64,000 nt of DNA from Treponema berlinense (GCF_900167025.1 NZ_FUXC01000009.1:53416-117415), one strand, 5' to 3'. Shown: positions 54,837-63,857, numbered from the stretch's first letter. Numbers and translations: made by a program. The notes: generated by a model from the sequence alone, not told the origin.

Positions 54837-55853
54837 ATGTCAGCGCCGATTTATCTTTATACCGGACCTGAAGCCGGTGAAAAAAATGATCAGATTCTCG
54901 CATTAAAAGAAGAACTGCGCAAAAAAATGGGCAGCAGTGACGATTTTGTTTATTACGGAACGGATTTGAATATGAGCGATGTTGTCGCTCAGTTGATGAC
55001 AGAGTCGCTTTTTATTCCTGCAACCTTTGTTACAATCCGCAATGCGGAGCTTGTAAAAGACAAAAAAGACATCGATATGCTGGCACAGTGGGTTCAGACT
55101 GCCGAAAAAACAAAAAAAGAGACGACAGTGCTGGTTCTTGTTTCTGATGAGCTAAAAGTTGATTCTAAACTTGAAAAACTTGTTCCCGCTGCAAATAAAA
55201 AAGTTTTTTGGGAGATGTTTGAAAATCGCAAGGAGCAATGGCTGTACTCTTTTTTTAAGAAAAACGGTTATGCCCTTGAGCCAGACGCCGCGGCTTCGAT
55301 TTTGGAAATGGTAGAGAATAATACCGAGGCTCTCAGAAATGAATGCAGCCGCTTTTTTATGTGTTTTGAGCCGGGACATTTTGTTACTGCCGCCGATGTT
55401 GAACAGATTTTGGCGCACAATCGTGAAGAATCGGCTTTTACACTTTTTGGGGCAATGGTTGAGCAGAAGTTGCCGCGAAAAAGGTTTGAAGACTGTCTGG
55501 AAATTCTTCAGAAAATCAGGCTTTCAAAAAAAGACAGCGATGCCGTTGTAATAATTGCGGGGCTTTTGTATTGCTTTAGAAAACTTGCGCTTTGGCAGTC
55601 GTTGCATGCGGCAGGCTCTCCAAACGAAGCTGAGTTAAAGAAAAACGGCTTTACTTCAAAAACCGCACGGTCTCAGTATTCTTCGGCAAGCAGAATCTGG
55701 TCTAGCGGTCAGGTTGCTGCGATTGTCGCCCTGCTTTCAAAAACAGACATTGATATTCGTTCTTCGGGAACAGCATTTCAAGATACTCTACTATCTCTAA
55801 TGATTTACGAAATTATAATAAAAAACGGCGCTTATTGTTCTGAATACGAGTAA
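54837..55853 (+). CDS. holA: DNA polymerase III delta subunit
   Basis: The 338-residue protein is the clamp-loader delta subunit that opens the sliding clamp. The start MSAPIYLYTGPEAGEKNDQI resembles HolA (YLLxGxExxxxxxxI). Later features: VKDKKDIDMLAQWV, AASILEMVENNTEALRNEC and the C-terminal collar helices (LALWQSLHAAGSPNE). TAAATT lies five bases before the ATG with TTGTCC 18 bases further up. It may share the lexA transcript as well. Confidence 0.85.
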   Translation: MSAPIYLYTGPEAGEKNDQILALKEELRKKMGSSDDFVYYGTDLNMSDVVAQLMTESLFIPATFVTIRNAELVKDKKDIDMLAQWVQTAEKTKKETTVLVLVSDELKVDSKLEKLVPAANKKVFWEMFENRKEQWLYSFFKKNGYALEPDAAASILEMVENNTEALRNECSRFFMCFEPGHFVTAADVEQILAHNREESAFTLFGAMVEQKLPRKRFEDCLEILQKIRLSKKDSDAVVIIAGLLYCFRKLALWQSLHAAGSPNEAELKKNGFTSKTARSQYSSASRIWSSGQVAAIVALLSKTDIDIRSSGTAFQDTLLSLMIYEIIIKNGAYCSEYE

Positions 55854-55991
55854 ATGAATGTTGCTCTATGCCGATAACTTAATTATAATTATTCTTGATT
55901 TTGGGTTATAATTTTTTATTATGAGAAAAATTAAAAAACAGAGTAATGATGAAATTCATTTTGTTTTTTGAATTTTTATTTGGAGGAAAAA

Positions 55992-57071
55992 TTGAAAAAG
56001 TTAATTTCAGCACTTGCATGTATTATGGCTGTTCTTTTTGTAATTTCCTGCGGTTCAACTCCAGAAGCTGAGCCGGAGCCGACTGTAAAAGATGCAGTAG
56101 AGGAAATTAAAAAAGATGTAGAGGAGACTGTTGATTTTTCAGCGGCAAACAAATCTCTTCTTGCTTTGACGGAAGCTGCCCGGCAGAGCGCAATCGAATT
56201 TGGAGCGGAAAAATATTTTTCTGACGGATTTTCTGTTGCAGAAACAAAATATACTTCTATAAAAAACAATGTCGAAACAGATTCTTCAAAAGATTATTCT
56301 GCGGAAATAAAAGACCTTACTGCCCGTTATAACTCTCTTGCTTCTGCAAGCCAGGCCAGCGCCCTTAAAGAAAAGGCAGATGCGCTTTCTCTTGCAAACG
56401 AAAATCAAAAAGCTTACGACGATGGAAAAAAGGCTCTTGAAGAATATTCTGCTTTTGGAGCAGACAAAGACGGAGCAACTCTTCTTGCAAAGGCAAATGA
56501 AGCGCTTGCCGCTTACAATGACGTTGTAAATAAAGGTCTTAAGGCAAATGCGGCCCGCGAAAGACAGGCTGCGCTCGAAGCAAAAAGAAACGCCGACAAG
56601 GTAAGAGCTGGTGTTGCAAAAAAAGAAGAATACAAAAAAGCTTCTGAAATTTTTAAGAAGGCGGATTCTTCTTATGTGACAGCGAATATCGAAGGCGCAT
56701 TTAACGGATATAAAACTGCAAAAGAAACATATTCCGCTTTGTACGAAGAGATTAAAGAAAAACGTGCTGCCGCGCAGGCTTTAATTGATGCTGCAAAACA
56801 GAAGGTTGCTGATTCTGAAAATTATGCAAAAGAAGCAGATACAATCGCTCCTCTCGAAGGCGTAGTTGCAGGAATCGAAGCAGAAGATGCAGTTTTGCTT
56901 GAAGAAGATAATTTTGCTAATCCGGAAGATGCGGTAATCAATGTTGAAGACGGTACAACTGCAAAAACGGCAGAAAAAGTCGCAGAAACTGCAATTGCTG
57001 TTGAAAATGCGGCCGCAAATGCCGCTGAATCGGTAATTCAGGATTCACAGAATACATCGGAGGCTAAATAA
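55992..57071 (+). CDS. Helical lipoprotein
   Basis: The 359-residue product starts at TTG 55992 behind GGAGG; an ORF start further up is unsupported. Residues 1-20 form a lipoprotein signal ending in FVISC. The mature protein is a long, Ala/Lys/Glu-rich helical structure (coiled-coil-like), with an Ala-rich end. The stretch AANKSLLALTEAARQSAIEF may be a DUF4398-type module. It overlaps the next gene by one base (TAATG), so the two products are probably partners in the envelope. Confidence 0.75.
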   Translation: MKKLISALACIMAVLFVISCGSTPEAEPEPTVKDAVEEIKKDVEETVDFSAANKSLLALTEAARQSAIEFGAEKYFSDGFSVAETKYTSIKNNVETDSSKDYSAEIKDLTARYNSLASASQASALKEKADALSLANENQKAYDDGKKALEEYSAFGADKDGATLLAKANEALAAYNDVVNKGLKANAARERQAALEAKRNADKVRAGVAKKEEYKKASEIFKKADSSYVTANIEGAFNGYKTAKETYSALYEEIKEKRAAAQALIDAAKQKVADSENYAKEADTIAPLEGVVAGIEAEDAVLLEEDNFANPEDAVINVEDGTTAKTAEKVAETAIAVENAAANAAESVIQDSQNTSEAK

Positions 57072-57775
57072 TGAAAAAAAGTATTACAGTTTTATTGGCG
57101 GTAATTTCTGCCTCTGTGCTTTTTGCTGTAAGTTATAAAAATAACACTTATCAAAAGCTTGCTAACGAATATACAAAAAAGGCCCAGAATGCTTTGGATG
57201 CAGGAGATTATGTTCTTGCTGAAGACTATGCAAAAAAAGCAGAGGAAAATGCGGCCCTTTCTCAGGCATATATTCAGAAAATGCTTGCAAAATCGGAAGC
57301 TGATTCTGTAATGAAAAATGCTTCAAAGCGTCTTGATTATGCAAAGTCAATCAATGCAGATAAAAATTTCCCAATGGCGTATTCAGCCGCTCAAAAAGCT
57401 TATGCAAGTGCAGATGATGCTTACAAGACAGAAGATTACACGACAGCCGCAGCCTATGCAAAACAAGTGTTAGAAGCTCTTGCCGATATAAAAGAAATTA
57501 CGCCGCTTCCGCAGTATTATATTGTTCGTCCATGGGAAGAAACAAAAGACTGTTACTGGAATATTTCCGGCCGGCCTTATGTTTACAACAATCCATTGCT
57601 TTGGGAAAATCTGTATCAGGCAAACAAATCTAATATGCCAAAACCAAGCGATCCAAACTTGATTATGCCTGGAATGAAAATGGAAATTCCTAGTTTGACA
57701 GGTGAATATCGCGAAGGCGTTTATTCTCCTTCAAAAAAGTATGACGGCTATTCTGCCGTAAATGCTGAAAAATAA
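57071..57775 (+). CDS. Exported protein with LysM-like C-terminus
   Basis: The 234-residue protein has a signal peptide (about residues 1-19, KKSITVLLAVISASVLFAVS), a helical repeat-like middle (NALDAGDYVLAEDYAKKAEENA) and a C-terminal region with PQYYIVRPWEETKDCYWNIS and NPLLWENLYQANKS, which has the pattern of a LysM domain, a peptidoglycan-binding fold. With the lipoprotein it may link the membrane to the cell wall (inference). Confidence 0.75.
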   Translation: MKKSITVLLAVISASVLFAVSYKNNTYQKLANEYTKKAQNALDAGDYVLAEDYAKKAEENAALSQAYIQKMLAKSEADSVMKNASKRLDYAKSINADKNFPMAYSAAQKAYASADDAYKTEDYTTAAAYAKQVLEALADIKEITPLPQYYIVRPWEETKDCYWNISGRPYVYNNPLLWENLYQANKSNMPKPSDPNLIMPGMKMEIPSLTGEYREGVYSPSKKYDGYSAVNAEK

Positions 57776-57787
57776 AAAAATGCGTAA

Positions 57788-57826
57788 AAAAAGGCAGAAA
57801 ATTTTCATTTTCTGCCTTTTTTGTTT
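57788..57826. terminator. Bidirectional terminator
   Basis: Arms AAAAGGCAGAAAA and TTTTCTGCCTTTT with a short loop and A/T tails on both sides, between convergent genes. Confidence 0.9.
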
Positions 57827-57830
57827 TAAT

Positions 57831-58397
57831 CTAAAAACTTCCAGAATCTTCCGCCTGCCGGAAAATCATTAGCGCGCTGCACATAAGAGCGTGAGGCATT
57901 TGCGGAGTTCCCATTTTTTCGTAAACTTCGTTTTTTGGCATTTCAAGGTAATTTAAGTATTCGTCAGAATCTAAATTTTGAGAGCCTGTTTCTTTTAAGT
58001 CAAAGGCCGCAAACACGTGAAAGTGGTTTGTCATAAAAGCCGGGTTTGGATTTATTTTTCCAAGATAGAGCATTTTTTCTGCAACACAGCCAGTTTCTTC
58101 TTTTAATTCGCGGATTGCTCCTTGAAGTGGAGACTCGCCGTCATCAATTACGCCGCCCGGAAATTCAATGCTAAGCGCTTTTTCTCCGTGCCGCCATTGC
58201 TTGACCATTATAAAATTTTCATCTTTGACAGGAATTACGGCAACCCAGTCCCTTGAATCAATTGAAATGTAATTGTGTTTTTGACCGTCGCTTGCAGTTG
58301 CAGGTGTCTGGCAGACTGTTGCTATCGGAGTTTTTAAAAGGATTTCTTTTTCGCCTTCTGTCCATACGAGCTGCGAGTCGCTGAAAGAATTTGCCAT
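57831..58397 (-). CDS. Nudix hydrolase (ADP-ribose pyrophosphatase-like)
   Basis: The 188-residue protein has the Nudix box GGVIDDGESPLQGAIRELKE with the following ETGC (GX5EX7REUXEEXGU). KQWRHGEKALSIEFPGG just before it fits ADP-ribose pyrophosphatases. It likely hydrolyses a nucleoside diphosphate linked to another group. GGAAAAAAAC precedes the ATG. Confidence 0.88.
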   Translation of the reverse strand: MANSFSDSQLVWTEGEKEILLKTPIATVCQTPATASDGQKHNYISIDSRDWVAVIPVKDENFIMVKQWRHGEKALSIEFPGGVIDDGESPLQGAIRELKEETGCVAEKMLYLGKINPNPAFMTNHFHVFAAFDLKETGSQNLDSDEYLNYLEMPKNEVYEKMGTPQMPHALMCSALMIFRQAEDSGSF

Positions 58398-58590
58398 TGT
58401 TTTTTTCCTTGTTTTTATAAAAAATTTGTAATTTTTTGCAATATTTTTAAAGTTTTGACTTAAAATCGACTTTATTTTATTATATTTAAAGTGATAAAAG
58501 TTTAAAGGGAAAAAAATCGTTCAAAATTAAATTTTACAGCATTTAAAATTGTTGAATTTTTAGCCCTTGCAGTTTTCCAATGGAGGATTT

Positions 58591-59415
58591 ATGGCAATAA
58601 TTACTTTTTCTAGACAGTCGGCAGCACTTGGAGATGAACTTAGTCAACTTGTTGCAAAAAAAATGAATTATACATTTGTTGGTCGTGAAGATTTGGAAAA
58701 GAAAATAGTTGCGCTTGGCTTTCCAAAGGAAAAACTTCATAAATACGATGAAAAATCGCCGGGATTTTTTGCTTCTCTTGCAAAAGACCGCGATGAATAT
58801 CTTGATTATTTGCAGACGGCCGTTTTGGAAGTTGCCGATGAAAACAACTGTGTGATTGTTGGCCGCGGTTCTTCTGTGATTCTTAATTCTGTTCAAAACC
58901 ATTTTTGCTTTAGAGTCTTGGCTTCAAAAAATGACCGAATTCAGCGTTTGAACGAGCTTTTGCAGCTTGACGAAAAACGTGCTGAAAAAAAACTTGCGGT
59001 TGCAGACAAACAGAAGTCTGGTTTTTACAAAAGTTTTTTTAATTGTCAGGTTGACGACCCGACTCTTTATCATGCTGTGATTAACACTTCGGCTGTGGAC
59101 TTGGATGCTGCCGCAGAAATGATTGTTACACTTGTAAAAGCTTCAATCACCCAGAAAAAAGAAGAGCTTGGACGTTTGCGCCTTGACGAGATGCTTGTTT
59201 GCCAGCGAATTGTAAATATGCTGATTCTCGAATACTGCTTGAATATAAATTTCTTGCATGCGACTGCGCGTGACGGAAAAGTAATATTGCACGGAGTTGC
59301 AGATTCTACAGCGATTGTTGAGCGGGCTCTTACAATTACTCAGGCTGAACTTCCGGAATACAAGGTTGAATCTGCGATAAACGTTGTTCAGGATTTTAAG
59401 GCTTATCCACAATGA
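58591..59415 (+). CDS. Cytidylate-kinase-like protein with C-terminal BON domain
   Basis: The 274-residue product starts at the ATG at 58591 behind GGAGG. Residues 1-190 resemble the cytidylate-kinase-like family (IITFSRQ, VGREDLEKKIVALG, VIVGRGSSVIL, RVLASKNDRIQRL). The P-loop usually reads SRQYGSGG; here it is SRQSAALGDE, so nucleotide binding may be changed or lost. Residues about 205-274 look like a BON domain (NINFLHATARDGKVILHGVA). The combination is unusual. It overlaps the next gene by four bases. Confidence 0.75.
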   Translation: MAIITFSRQSAALGDELSQLVAKKMNYTFVGREDLEKKIVALGFPKEKLHKYDEKSPGFFASLAKDRDEYLDYLQTAVLEVADENNCVIVGRGSSVILNSVQNHFCFRVLASKNDRIQRLNELLQLDEKRAEKKLAVADKQKSGFYKSFFNCQVDDPTLYHAVINTSAVDLDAAAEMIVTLVKASITQKKEELGRLRLDEMLVCQRIVNMLILEYCLNINFLHATARDGKVILHGVADSTAIVERALTITQAELPEYKVESAINVVQDFKAYPQ

Positions 59416-60209
59416 GTTTTTACGCCTGTCTTTCATTCGCAATAATAAGTTTATGTCTTGGCGGAGTTGCCGGCTGCCTTTTTTGCGCAGGCTTTGCCAG
59501 AATTTTTCATAAAAAGTTTTTAAAAGCGAGAATTTCTGTAATTTTTTTGCTTTTAAGCGTTGTTGTTGCGTTTGGAGCCGGCGGCTTTATTTTTATTAAA
59601 AATCCAGCTTTTGAGTTTTCTGTATTTTTGACGGAAAAATTTTTCTTTTTTGCTATTTTTGCCGCCGGCTTTTTGGGAGCTGTTTTTTGGAAAACTGTTT
59701 TTCCTGCTTTGATTGCATTTTATATTGCGCTTTCGGCTTTTACAGGAATTGCCCTTTACTCTGAATTTGGAATTTTGCCGGACAATATGAGCGTTACTTT
59801 GAATAAAACTTTTATCGAAGCCGGAAAATCGACTTTTTTTGTAGATTCTCCGGAAAATAAAAGTCTTGCGGTCGAAGTTTATATTTTGCCAAAAAAACTT
59901 TTAATTCCTCTGCCGAGAGTCTGGTACCGCGTAATTGGAACTGTTGATTCTTCTTATATTGATGATGGAAAAAATATCCGGCTTTCATCTGATTTTTCTG
60001 GTGAGCTTTTGCCAGACGAAAATTCAAAAAATAGACAGAAAGATTCTTTTTTTGAGAAAAAAATAAAGGCTTACAGGGAATGGGTTCTAAAAACCCGCAA
60101 AAACCTGCTTGTTCCGCTTCCTCAGAATGAGCTTTTGCCTTCTGTCTATACGCTTAAATTTAAAAGAAAAACAGAAATTCTTTCGTGCAGGCTTGAAAAA
60201 AATCTGTAG
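59412..60209 (+). CDS. Uncharacterised membrane protein
   Basis: The 265-residue product has about four hydrophobic segments in the first 115 residues and a soluble C-terminal half with beta character (TFIEAGKSTFFVDSPENKSL, AVEVYILPKKLLIPLPRVW) and a Lys-rich end. I do not recognise a family. Its start overlaps the previous gene (ATGA), so the two are translated together and may function together. Confidence 0.7.
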   Translation: MSFYACLSFAIISLCLGGVAGCLFCAGFARIFHKKFLKARISVIFLLLSVVVAFGAGGFIFIKNPAFEFSVFLTEKFFFFAIFAAGFLGAVFWKTVFPALIAFYIALSAFTGIALYSEFGILPDNMSVTLNKTFIEAGKSTFFVDSPENKSLAVEVYILPKKLLIPLPRVWYRVIGTVDSSYIDDGKNIRLSSDFSGELLPDENSKNRQKDSFFEKKIKAYREWVLKTRKNLLVPLPQNELLPSVYTLKFKRKTEILSCRLEKNL

Positions 60210-60236
60210 CGGAATTTTTGCTTTAAGATTAAATTT

Positions 60237-60340
60237 TGCGTAAGGCTATGGAACCCTTGCAAGGCAATCCGCCAAAGGCGGACGAGCGGACAGCGAGGGG
60301 TGGAACAGCCGGCGGCAACTTGTTGCCGATACGCCCATAT
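60237..60340 (+). repeat. Three-hairpin intergenic repeat, copy 9
   Basis: Contains TTGC-AAG-GCAA, CCGCC-AAA-GGCGG, then ACGA, CG-GACA-GCG, AGGGGTGGAACAGCC and CGGCAAC-TT-GTTGCCG. It lies in the 190 bp gap before the phosphatidyltransferase gene. Confidence 0.7.
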
Positions 60341-60398
60341 TTTTACAATCCCTTTTTATTACTTGACTTTTTAACGGCTTGTCAGAATACTTAGGAAT

Positions 60399-61037
60399 AT
60401 GAAAGTTTCTAATAAATTTACTGTTGCCCGGTTGATTTTTGCACCGATTTTTTTTCTGCTTTATAATATTCCGATTTGGACCGGCAATAAAACTCTTGCG
60501 TTTATTTCTGCCTGTGTCATGATTCCTTCGCTTATCGTTATGGAACTGACGGATTATTGGGACGGGCATTATGCGCGAAAACACAACGAGGTAAGTGATT
60601 TAGGAAAACTTTTTGACCCGTTTGCCGACGTAATGCTCAATTTGACGGTTTTTATTTCGGCTCTTAATTCGTTTGACGCAAAAATGGGCTCTTATATGCC
60701 GCTTGTAATTTTTGTTCTTATTATGTACCGCGAATTCTGCCAGAATTTTTTAAGAATGCTTGCGATTCGTCAGGGTGTTGCAATTGCCGCTCGAAAAGGC
60801 GGAAAGGTTAAGACCGTTTTTTATATAATTTCGGGATTTTTTATGCTTGCTGCCGAGAGTTTTATTCGTTTTGGGCTGGTTGAAGTTTGCAATGCAAAAT
60901 TTGGCATTGATTTTACGGTCTTTTATCCTTGTGCAAAAATTGTAATCCAGGCTTTTTATGTTGTGTGCCTTGTTTTGAGTTACACTTCGTTTATTGATTA
61001 CTTAAAAAAGTTTGGTTCGGTTTTTAAGGATATGTAA
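60399..61037 (+). CDS. CDP-alcohol phosphatidyltransferase (PgsA-like)
   Basis: The 212-residue membrane enzyme joins a CDP-activated lipid to an alcohol. The family motif DGX2ARX8GX3DX3D is present as DYWDGHYARKHNEVSDLGKL followed by FDPFAD. Its size and the MELTDYWDG form fit phosphatidylglycerophosphate synthase, the first step to phosphatidylglycerol, which Lgt uses as donor. A TTGACT/AATACT promoter is near the start. Confidence 0.88.
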   Translation: MKVSNKFTVARLIFAPIFFLLYNIPIWTGNKTLAFISACVMIPSLIVMELTDYWDGHYARKHNEVSDLGKLFDPFADVMLNLTVFISALNSFDAKMGSYMPLVIFVLIMYREFCQNFLRMLAIRQGVAIAARKGGKVKTVFYIISGFFMLAAESFIRFGLVEVCNAKFGIDFTVFYPCAKIVIQAFYVVCLVLSYTSFIDYLKKFGSVFKDM

Positions 61038-61053
61038 TTTGTTTGAATTTTGA

Positions 61054-61083
61054 GCACCTGTTTTTTTGCAGGTGCTTTTTTTG
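61054..61083 (+). terminator. Terminator after the phosphatidyltransferase gene
   Basis: Stem GCACCTG / CAGGTGC with an eight-base loop and T8. Confidence 0.92.
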
Positions 61084-61124
61084 TTTTAAACGTTTTTTCT
61101 TTATTTTTGCAGAGTTTTTGGAGC

Positions 61125-61265
61125 GCATTTTTTTGAAAAGGTGCAATTTTCTTATATAAAGAAAGTTTTTATTTTTTAACTTGCTTTCCACCCTTCGCCT
61201 GCGCTCATTGAGCCTGCGGTTTCGCCTTGCCTCACCACAAGCTCAACTTCGGGGTTCCAATCAAG
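61125..61265 (-). repeat. Degenerate third copy of the long repeat block
   Basis: Starts TTTTGGAGCGCATTTTTTTG and continues CTTTCCACCCTTCGCC-TGCGCTCA like 36974-37100. On the minus strand the second hairpin is TTGAGC ... GCTCAA, a different stem that still pairs. It joins the direct repeat that starts at 61241. Confidence 0.7.
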
Positions 61266-61359
61266 GCTAAGATTTTGATTTAGTTTTTTCAGCCAGTGTT
61301 AAACAGCTTGTAGAAATGAAGGAAAAAAAAGATAATTTAAAAATATAACAAAAACTTTA
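61241..61359 (+). repeat. Direct repeat, left copy
   Basis: About 110 bases (GCTCAACTTCGGGGTTCCAA ... ATAACAAAAACTTTA) that recur at 63426-63533 with roughly 80 percent identity by eye. Between the copies lie 2.07 kb. Confidence 0.85.
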
Positions 61360-61472
61360 CATACAACTTCATCTTGCAATTCAGCAAATGCATTATTTCC
61401 TTTTTCAGGATCAAGGGAATACAAACGATTTGCTTTTAATGACTTTTTCCAAATATCACGCCAAGTAGACAT
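61299..61472 (-). pseudogene. 3'-truncated gene fragment (37 native codons)
   Basis: From an ATG at 61472 with GAGG before it, 37 codons (MSTWRDIWKKSLKANRLYSL, DPEKGNNAFAELQDE) come from outside the direct repeat. From 61359 the frame runs through the repeat and stops at 61299. It therefore looks like the start of a gene cut at the repeat boundary. No family recognised. The gap 61473-61735 holds nothing more that I can support. Confidence 0.5.
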
Positions 61473-61735
61473 AAAGACCTCACTACGCATTATTATACAT
61501 TGTTTTTCTATATTTTTGGAAAACTTTCTGCCTGGTTGTTCCCCTTCTAATAGATGTAACAAATGGAGGCAAATATGAAATATTTTAAGATAACTGTAAA
61601 ATTCGGATATGTAGGAAAAAGCAATTTTTATCATCTTGCCGCTTGCTCTGGAATCTACTGAACCAAGAACTTTTACTTCAACGTAAGCGCCTTTATCAAG
61701 CTTCTGTCCGCCAAAATATGATACAATGATGAGTA

Positions 61736-62383
61736 ATGAATGTATTTTCAACTCAAAATCCGGTAAATGCGCCCGTATTCATCTGGGGCTTAGATATGAG
61801 CCACGGGGAGACTGCGGAAAGCCTTTTCGATGAAGTGAAGGCACTGACGAACAACGACTTCTCTCTCGCAGTTTTTGATGTGACCGACTGGAATGCTCAG
61901 TTTTCTCCATGGACTGCTCCTGCTGTTTTTGGAAAGGATTCTTTTTCGGGAAAAGGAAATGATACATTACGTTTTCTTGAGGATGAGTTTCTGCCAGAAA
62001 TAAAATCGAAGTTCCCAAAAAGTGAAGTTTTTCTTACCGGCTACTCACTTGCAGGTCTTTTTTCTTTATGGGCGTTATATGAAACGGATAAGTTTAATGG
62101 TGCGGTCTGCTGTTCTTCATCTCTTTGGTTTGATAAGTGGGATGAATATGCAAGTTTGCATAGAATAAAGTCTCCGAGTACGATTTATATGAGCCTTGGG
62201 GACCGTGAAGAAAAGACAAAGAACAAGGTTATGTCAAAAGTCGGTGACAGAACCCGTAGACAGGCGGAAATCCTTAAAGATGACCCGAATGTCGAAAAAC
62301 TGTTTTTTGAGTGGAATGAAGGCGGGCATTTTGATGAGCCTCTGAAAAGGGTCGCAAAAGGAATTACAAGGATTTTGGGCTGA
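61736..62383 (+). CDS. Esterase-like alpha/beta hydrolase
   Basis: The 215-residue protein has the nucleophile elbow GYSLAG, an acid residue in LGDREEKT and a catalytic His in EGGHFDEP. The fold is like esterase D/enterobactin-esterase-type hydrolases. No signal peptide is seen. TACAAT lies eight bases before the ATG. It sits within the segment bounded by direct repeats and may have arrived with it. Confidence 0.8.
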   Translation: MNVFSTQNPVNAPVFIWGLDMSHGETAESLFDEVKALTNNDFSLAVFDVTDWNAQFSPWTAPAVFGKDSFSGKGNDTLRFLEDEFLPEIKSKFPKSEVFLTGYSLAGLFSLWALYETDKFNGAVCCSSSLWFDKWDEYASLHRIKSPSTIYMSLGDREEKTKNKVMSKVGDRTRRQAEILKDDPNVEKLFFEWNEGGHFDEPLKRVAKGITRILG

Positions 62384-62386
62384 TGA

Positions 62387-62998
62387 TCAGGATCTGAGAA
62401 GAAGAGGTTCATGCAGAACCATAAGAATGGATGATGTGGACTGAAAGGTTAGTCTTTTTTTTGCTTCAAACAAAAGATGCAAATTGCTGTACCGTTTCAA
62501 AGAATTTGTATCTTGTTTTATGAAATCCCAAGTCTGCTTATAATCACCTTTCACAGCAAAGACTTCATCTGCTATAAAAGCCAAAAATCCTTCCAGATTA
62601 TCTGCGTATGAATCATCAAACGCTTCAGACAGTTCCGTTTTATCCTGATCAGTTAAATTTTCAATTCTATTATGAAGAACATGTTCCAGTGTTCGGGATA
62701 GGAAATATACCGTGTAATTTATCCCTGCATAGCGTAACATCTTTTTGGTATCTATCTGGTAATGATTCAGATATCCTTCATAGATGTACTCAATCTGTGA
62801 CTGTGCTATCAGGGCACTAAGGATTTTCTCTGCCGCAAGATCCACCAGGAAGTTTTCCGGAATAGGCATCCATCTTTTCTCCTGAGATGCAGGGGCTTCC
62901 GTCGGAAGTTTGACTATGGAAACCATGATCGTATTCTTTCCAATCTGAAGGTTCATGAATTCATTGAACTGGCGGGTTTCAAAAATTGTAAAATTCAC
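62387..62998 (-). CDS. Uncharacterised protein, start uncertain, possibly a fragment
   Basis: The frame stays open upstream to about 63103 and reads on naturally (YSELAKAVATIIESNYTDVN) before the GTG at 62998, but no ATG or ribosome site is found there. So the true protein probably began further upstream or is a broken remnant. The visible part has about 203 residues with mixed alpha/beta character (TIFETRQFNEFMNLQIGKN) and no recognised motif. Confidence 0.45.
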   Translation of the reverse strand: MNFTIFETRQFNEFMNLQIGKNTIMVSIVKLPTEAPASQEKRWMPIPENFLVDLAAEKILSALIAQSQIEYIYEGYLNHYQIDTKKMLRYAGINYTVYFLSRTLEHVLHNRIENLTDQDKTELSEAFDDSYADNLEGFLAFIADEVFAVKGDYKQTWDFIKQDTNSLKRYSNLHLLFEAKKRLTFQSTSSILMVLHEPLLLRS

Positions 62999-63142
62999 AT
63001 CCGTATAATTTGATTCTATTATCGTTGCGACAGCCTTTGCCAGTTCGGAATAATCAAAGGAATAGGGCTTGACGTCTGTTGTTCCCAGATTTTTCCTTTA
63101 TGAAAATATGGCACTAATTGTAAAAACTGCCGGAACTCTCAC

Positions 63143-63427
63143 CTACCTCTCAATATTAATTCTGTTACTGTCCCTGTGCTTGATTTCTGCCTTGTGCTGT
63201 TTTTTCTGCTGCTCGTTGTAACCTTCAGAAATGCTGTCTCGCAGCAGTTCGTAGAACGAGCGGTTCTTATCCATGAAAATGATGTTGTTCCCGTCTTTGC
63301 TTGCCGAGATTACCGTGAGGTCTTTATAGAGGAGGTCTTTCCCATAGCCGAAGGCTTTTGAAACATTGAAATCCATGTCCTTTATGGATTCTCCGATTTT
63401 GAACTCTGAATCCTTATCGACTAAGGC
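63143..63427 (-). pseudogene. 5'-truncated gene fragment at the right direct repeat
   Basis: An open minus-strand frame starts at the direct-repeat boundary (63427) and runs to 63143: VDKDSEFKIGESIKDMDF, then FGYGKDLLYKDLTVISASKD and a Lys/Asn-rich end. The internal ATG at 63376 has no ribosome site. It reads like the C-terminal part of a protein cut at the repeat. No family recognised. Confidence 0.5.
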
Positions 63428-63533
63428 TCAACTTCGAGGGGCAATCAAGGCTAAGATTTTGATTTAGTTTTTTAGCCGATGTCAGCCAGCTTGTAAAAAA
63501 AAAAGATAATTTAAGGATATAACAAAAACTTTA
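63426..63533 (+). repeat. Direct repeat, right copy
   Basis: Partner of 61241-61359 (GCTCAACTTCGAGGGGCAAT ... ATAACAAAAACTTTA). It stands immediately before the rRNA promoter. Confidence 0.85.
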
Positions 63534-63565
63534 TGATAAAATTTGAAAAAATAAAAAATCTGGTG

Positions 63566-63594
63566 TTGACGTATTTTTGTCTGTGTGTTAGTAT
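63566..63594 (+). promoter_or_regulatory. rRNA operon promoter
   Basis: TTGACG, 17 bases, TAGTAT, about 260 bases before 16S rRNA. A TATATT overlaps the -10 region and is an alternative. Confidence 0.65.
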
Positions 63595-63857
63595 ATTTTT
63601 CGTTGCAAGACAGTAACATAATAAGTTCTTTGAAAAGAAAATCAGTGAAGGAAAAAGGAAAGACAAGATAGCAGGCGGAGACTTAGGTTTCCGTCTGTGT
63701 GGAAAAGTTTTTCGAGTATAGAACGAATGCCGGCGGAACCGCGGAAGCGGTTCTGCAAACGAAGGCCGGAACCGGAAGGTTCCGGCTGTTCCTATCAATT
63801 TATTGGTTGGGACGGATGATTTATGGTAAGTCTTGACCCCTTGTGGGTTTGAGAATA
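63595..63857 (+). promoter_or_regulatory. rRNA leader with boxA-like antitermination site
   Basis: AGTTCTTTGAAAAG near 63624-63637 resembles the boxA site bound by Nus factors. Strong hairpins follow, for example GGAACCGC-GGAA-GCGGTTC near 63736 and GCCGGAACC-GGAA-GGTTCCGGC near 63769, as expected for processing stems. Confidence 0.6.

Noticed and set aside
59403..59411. DnaA box TTATCCACA
   Set aside because: A single copy inside coding sequence; chance is sufficient.
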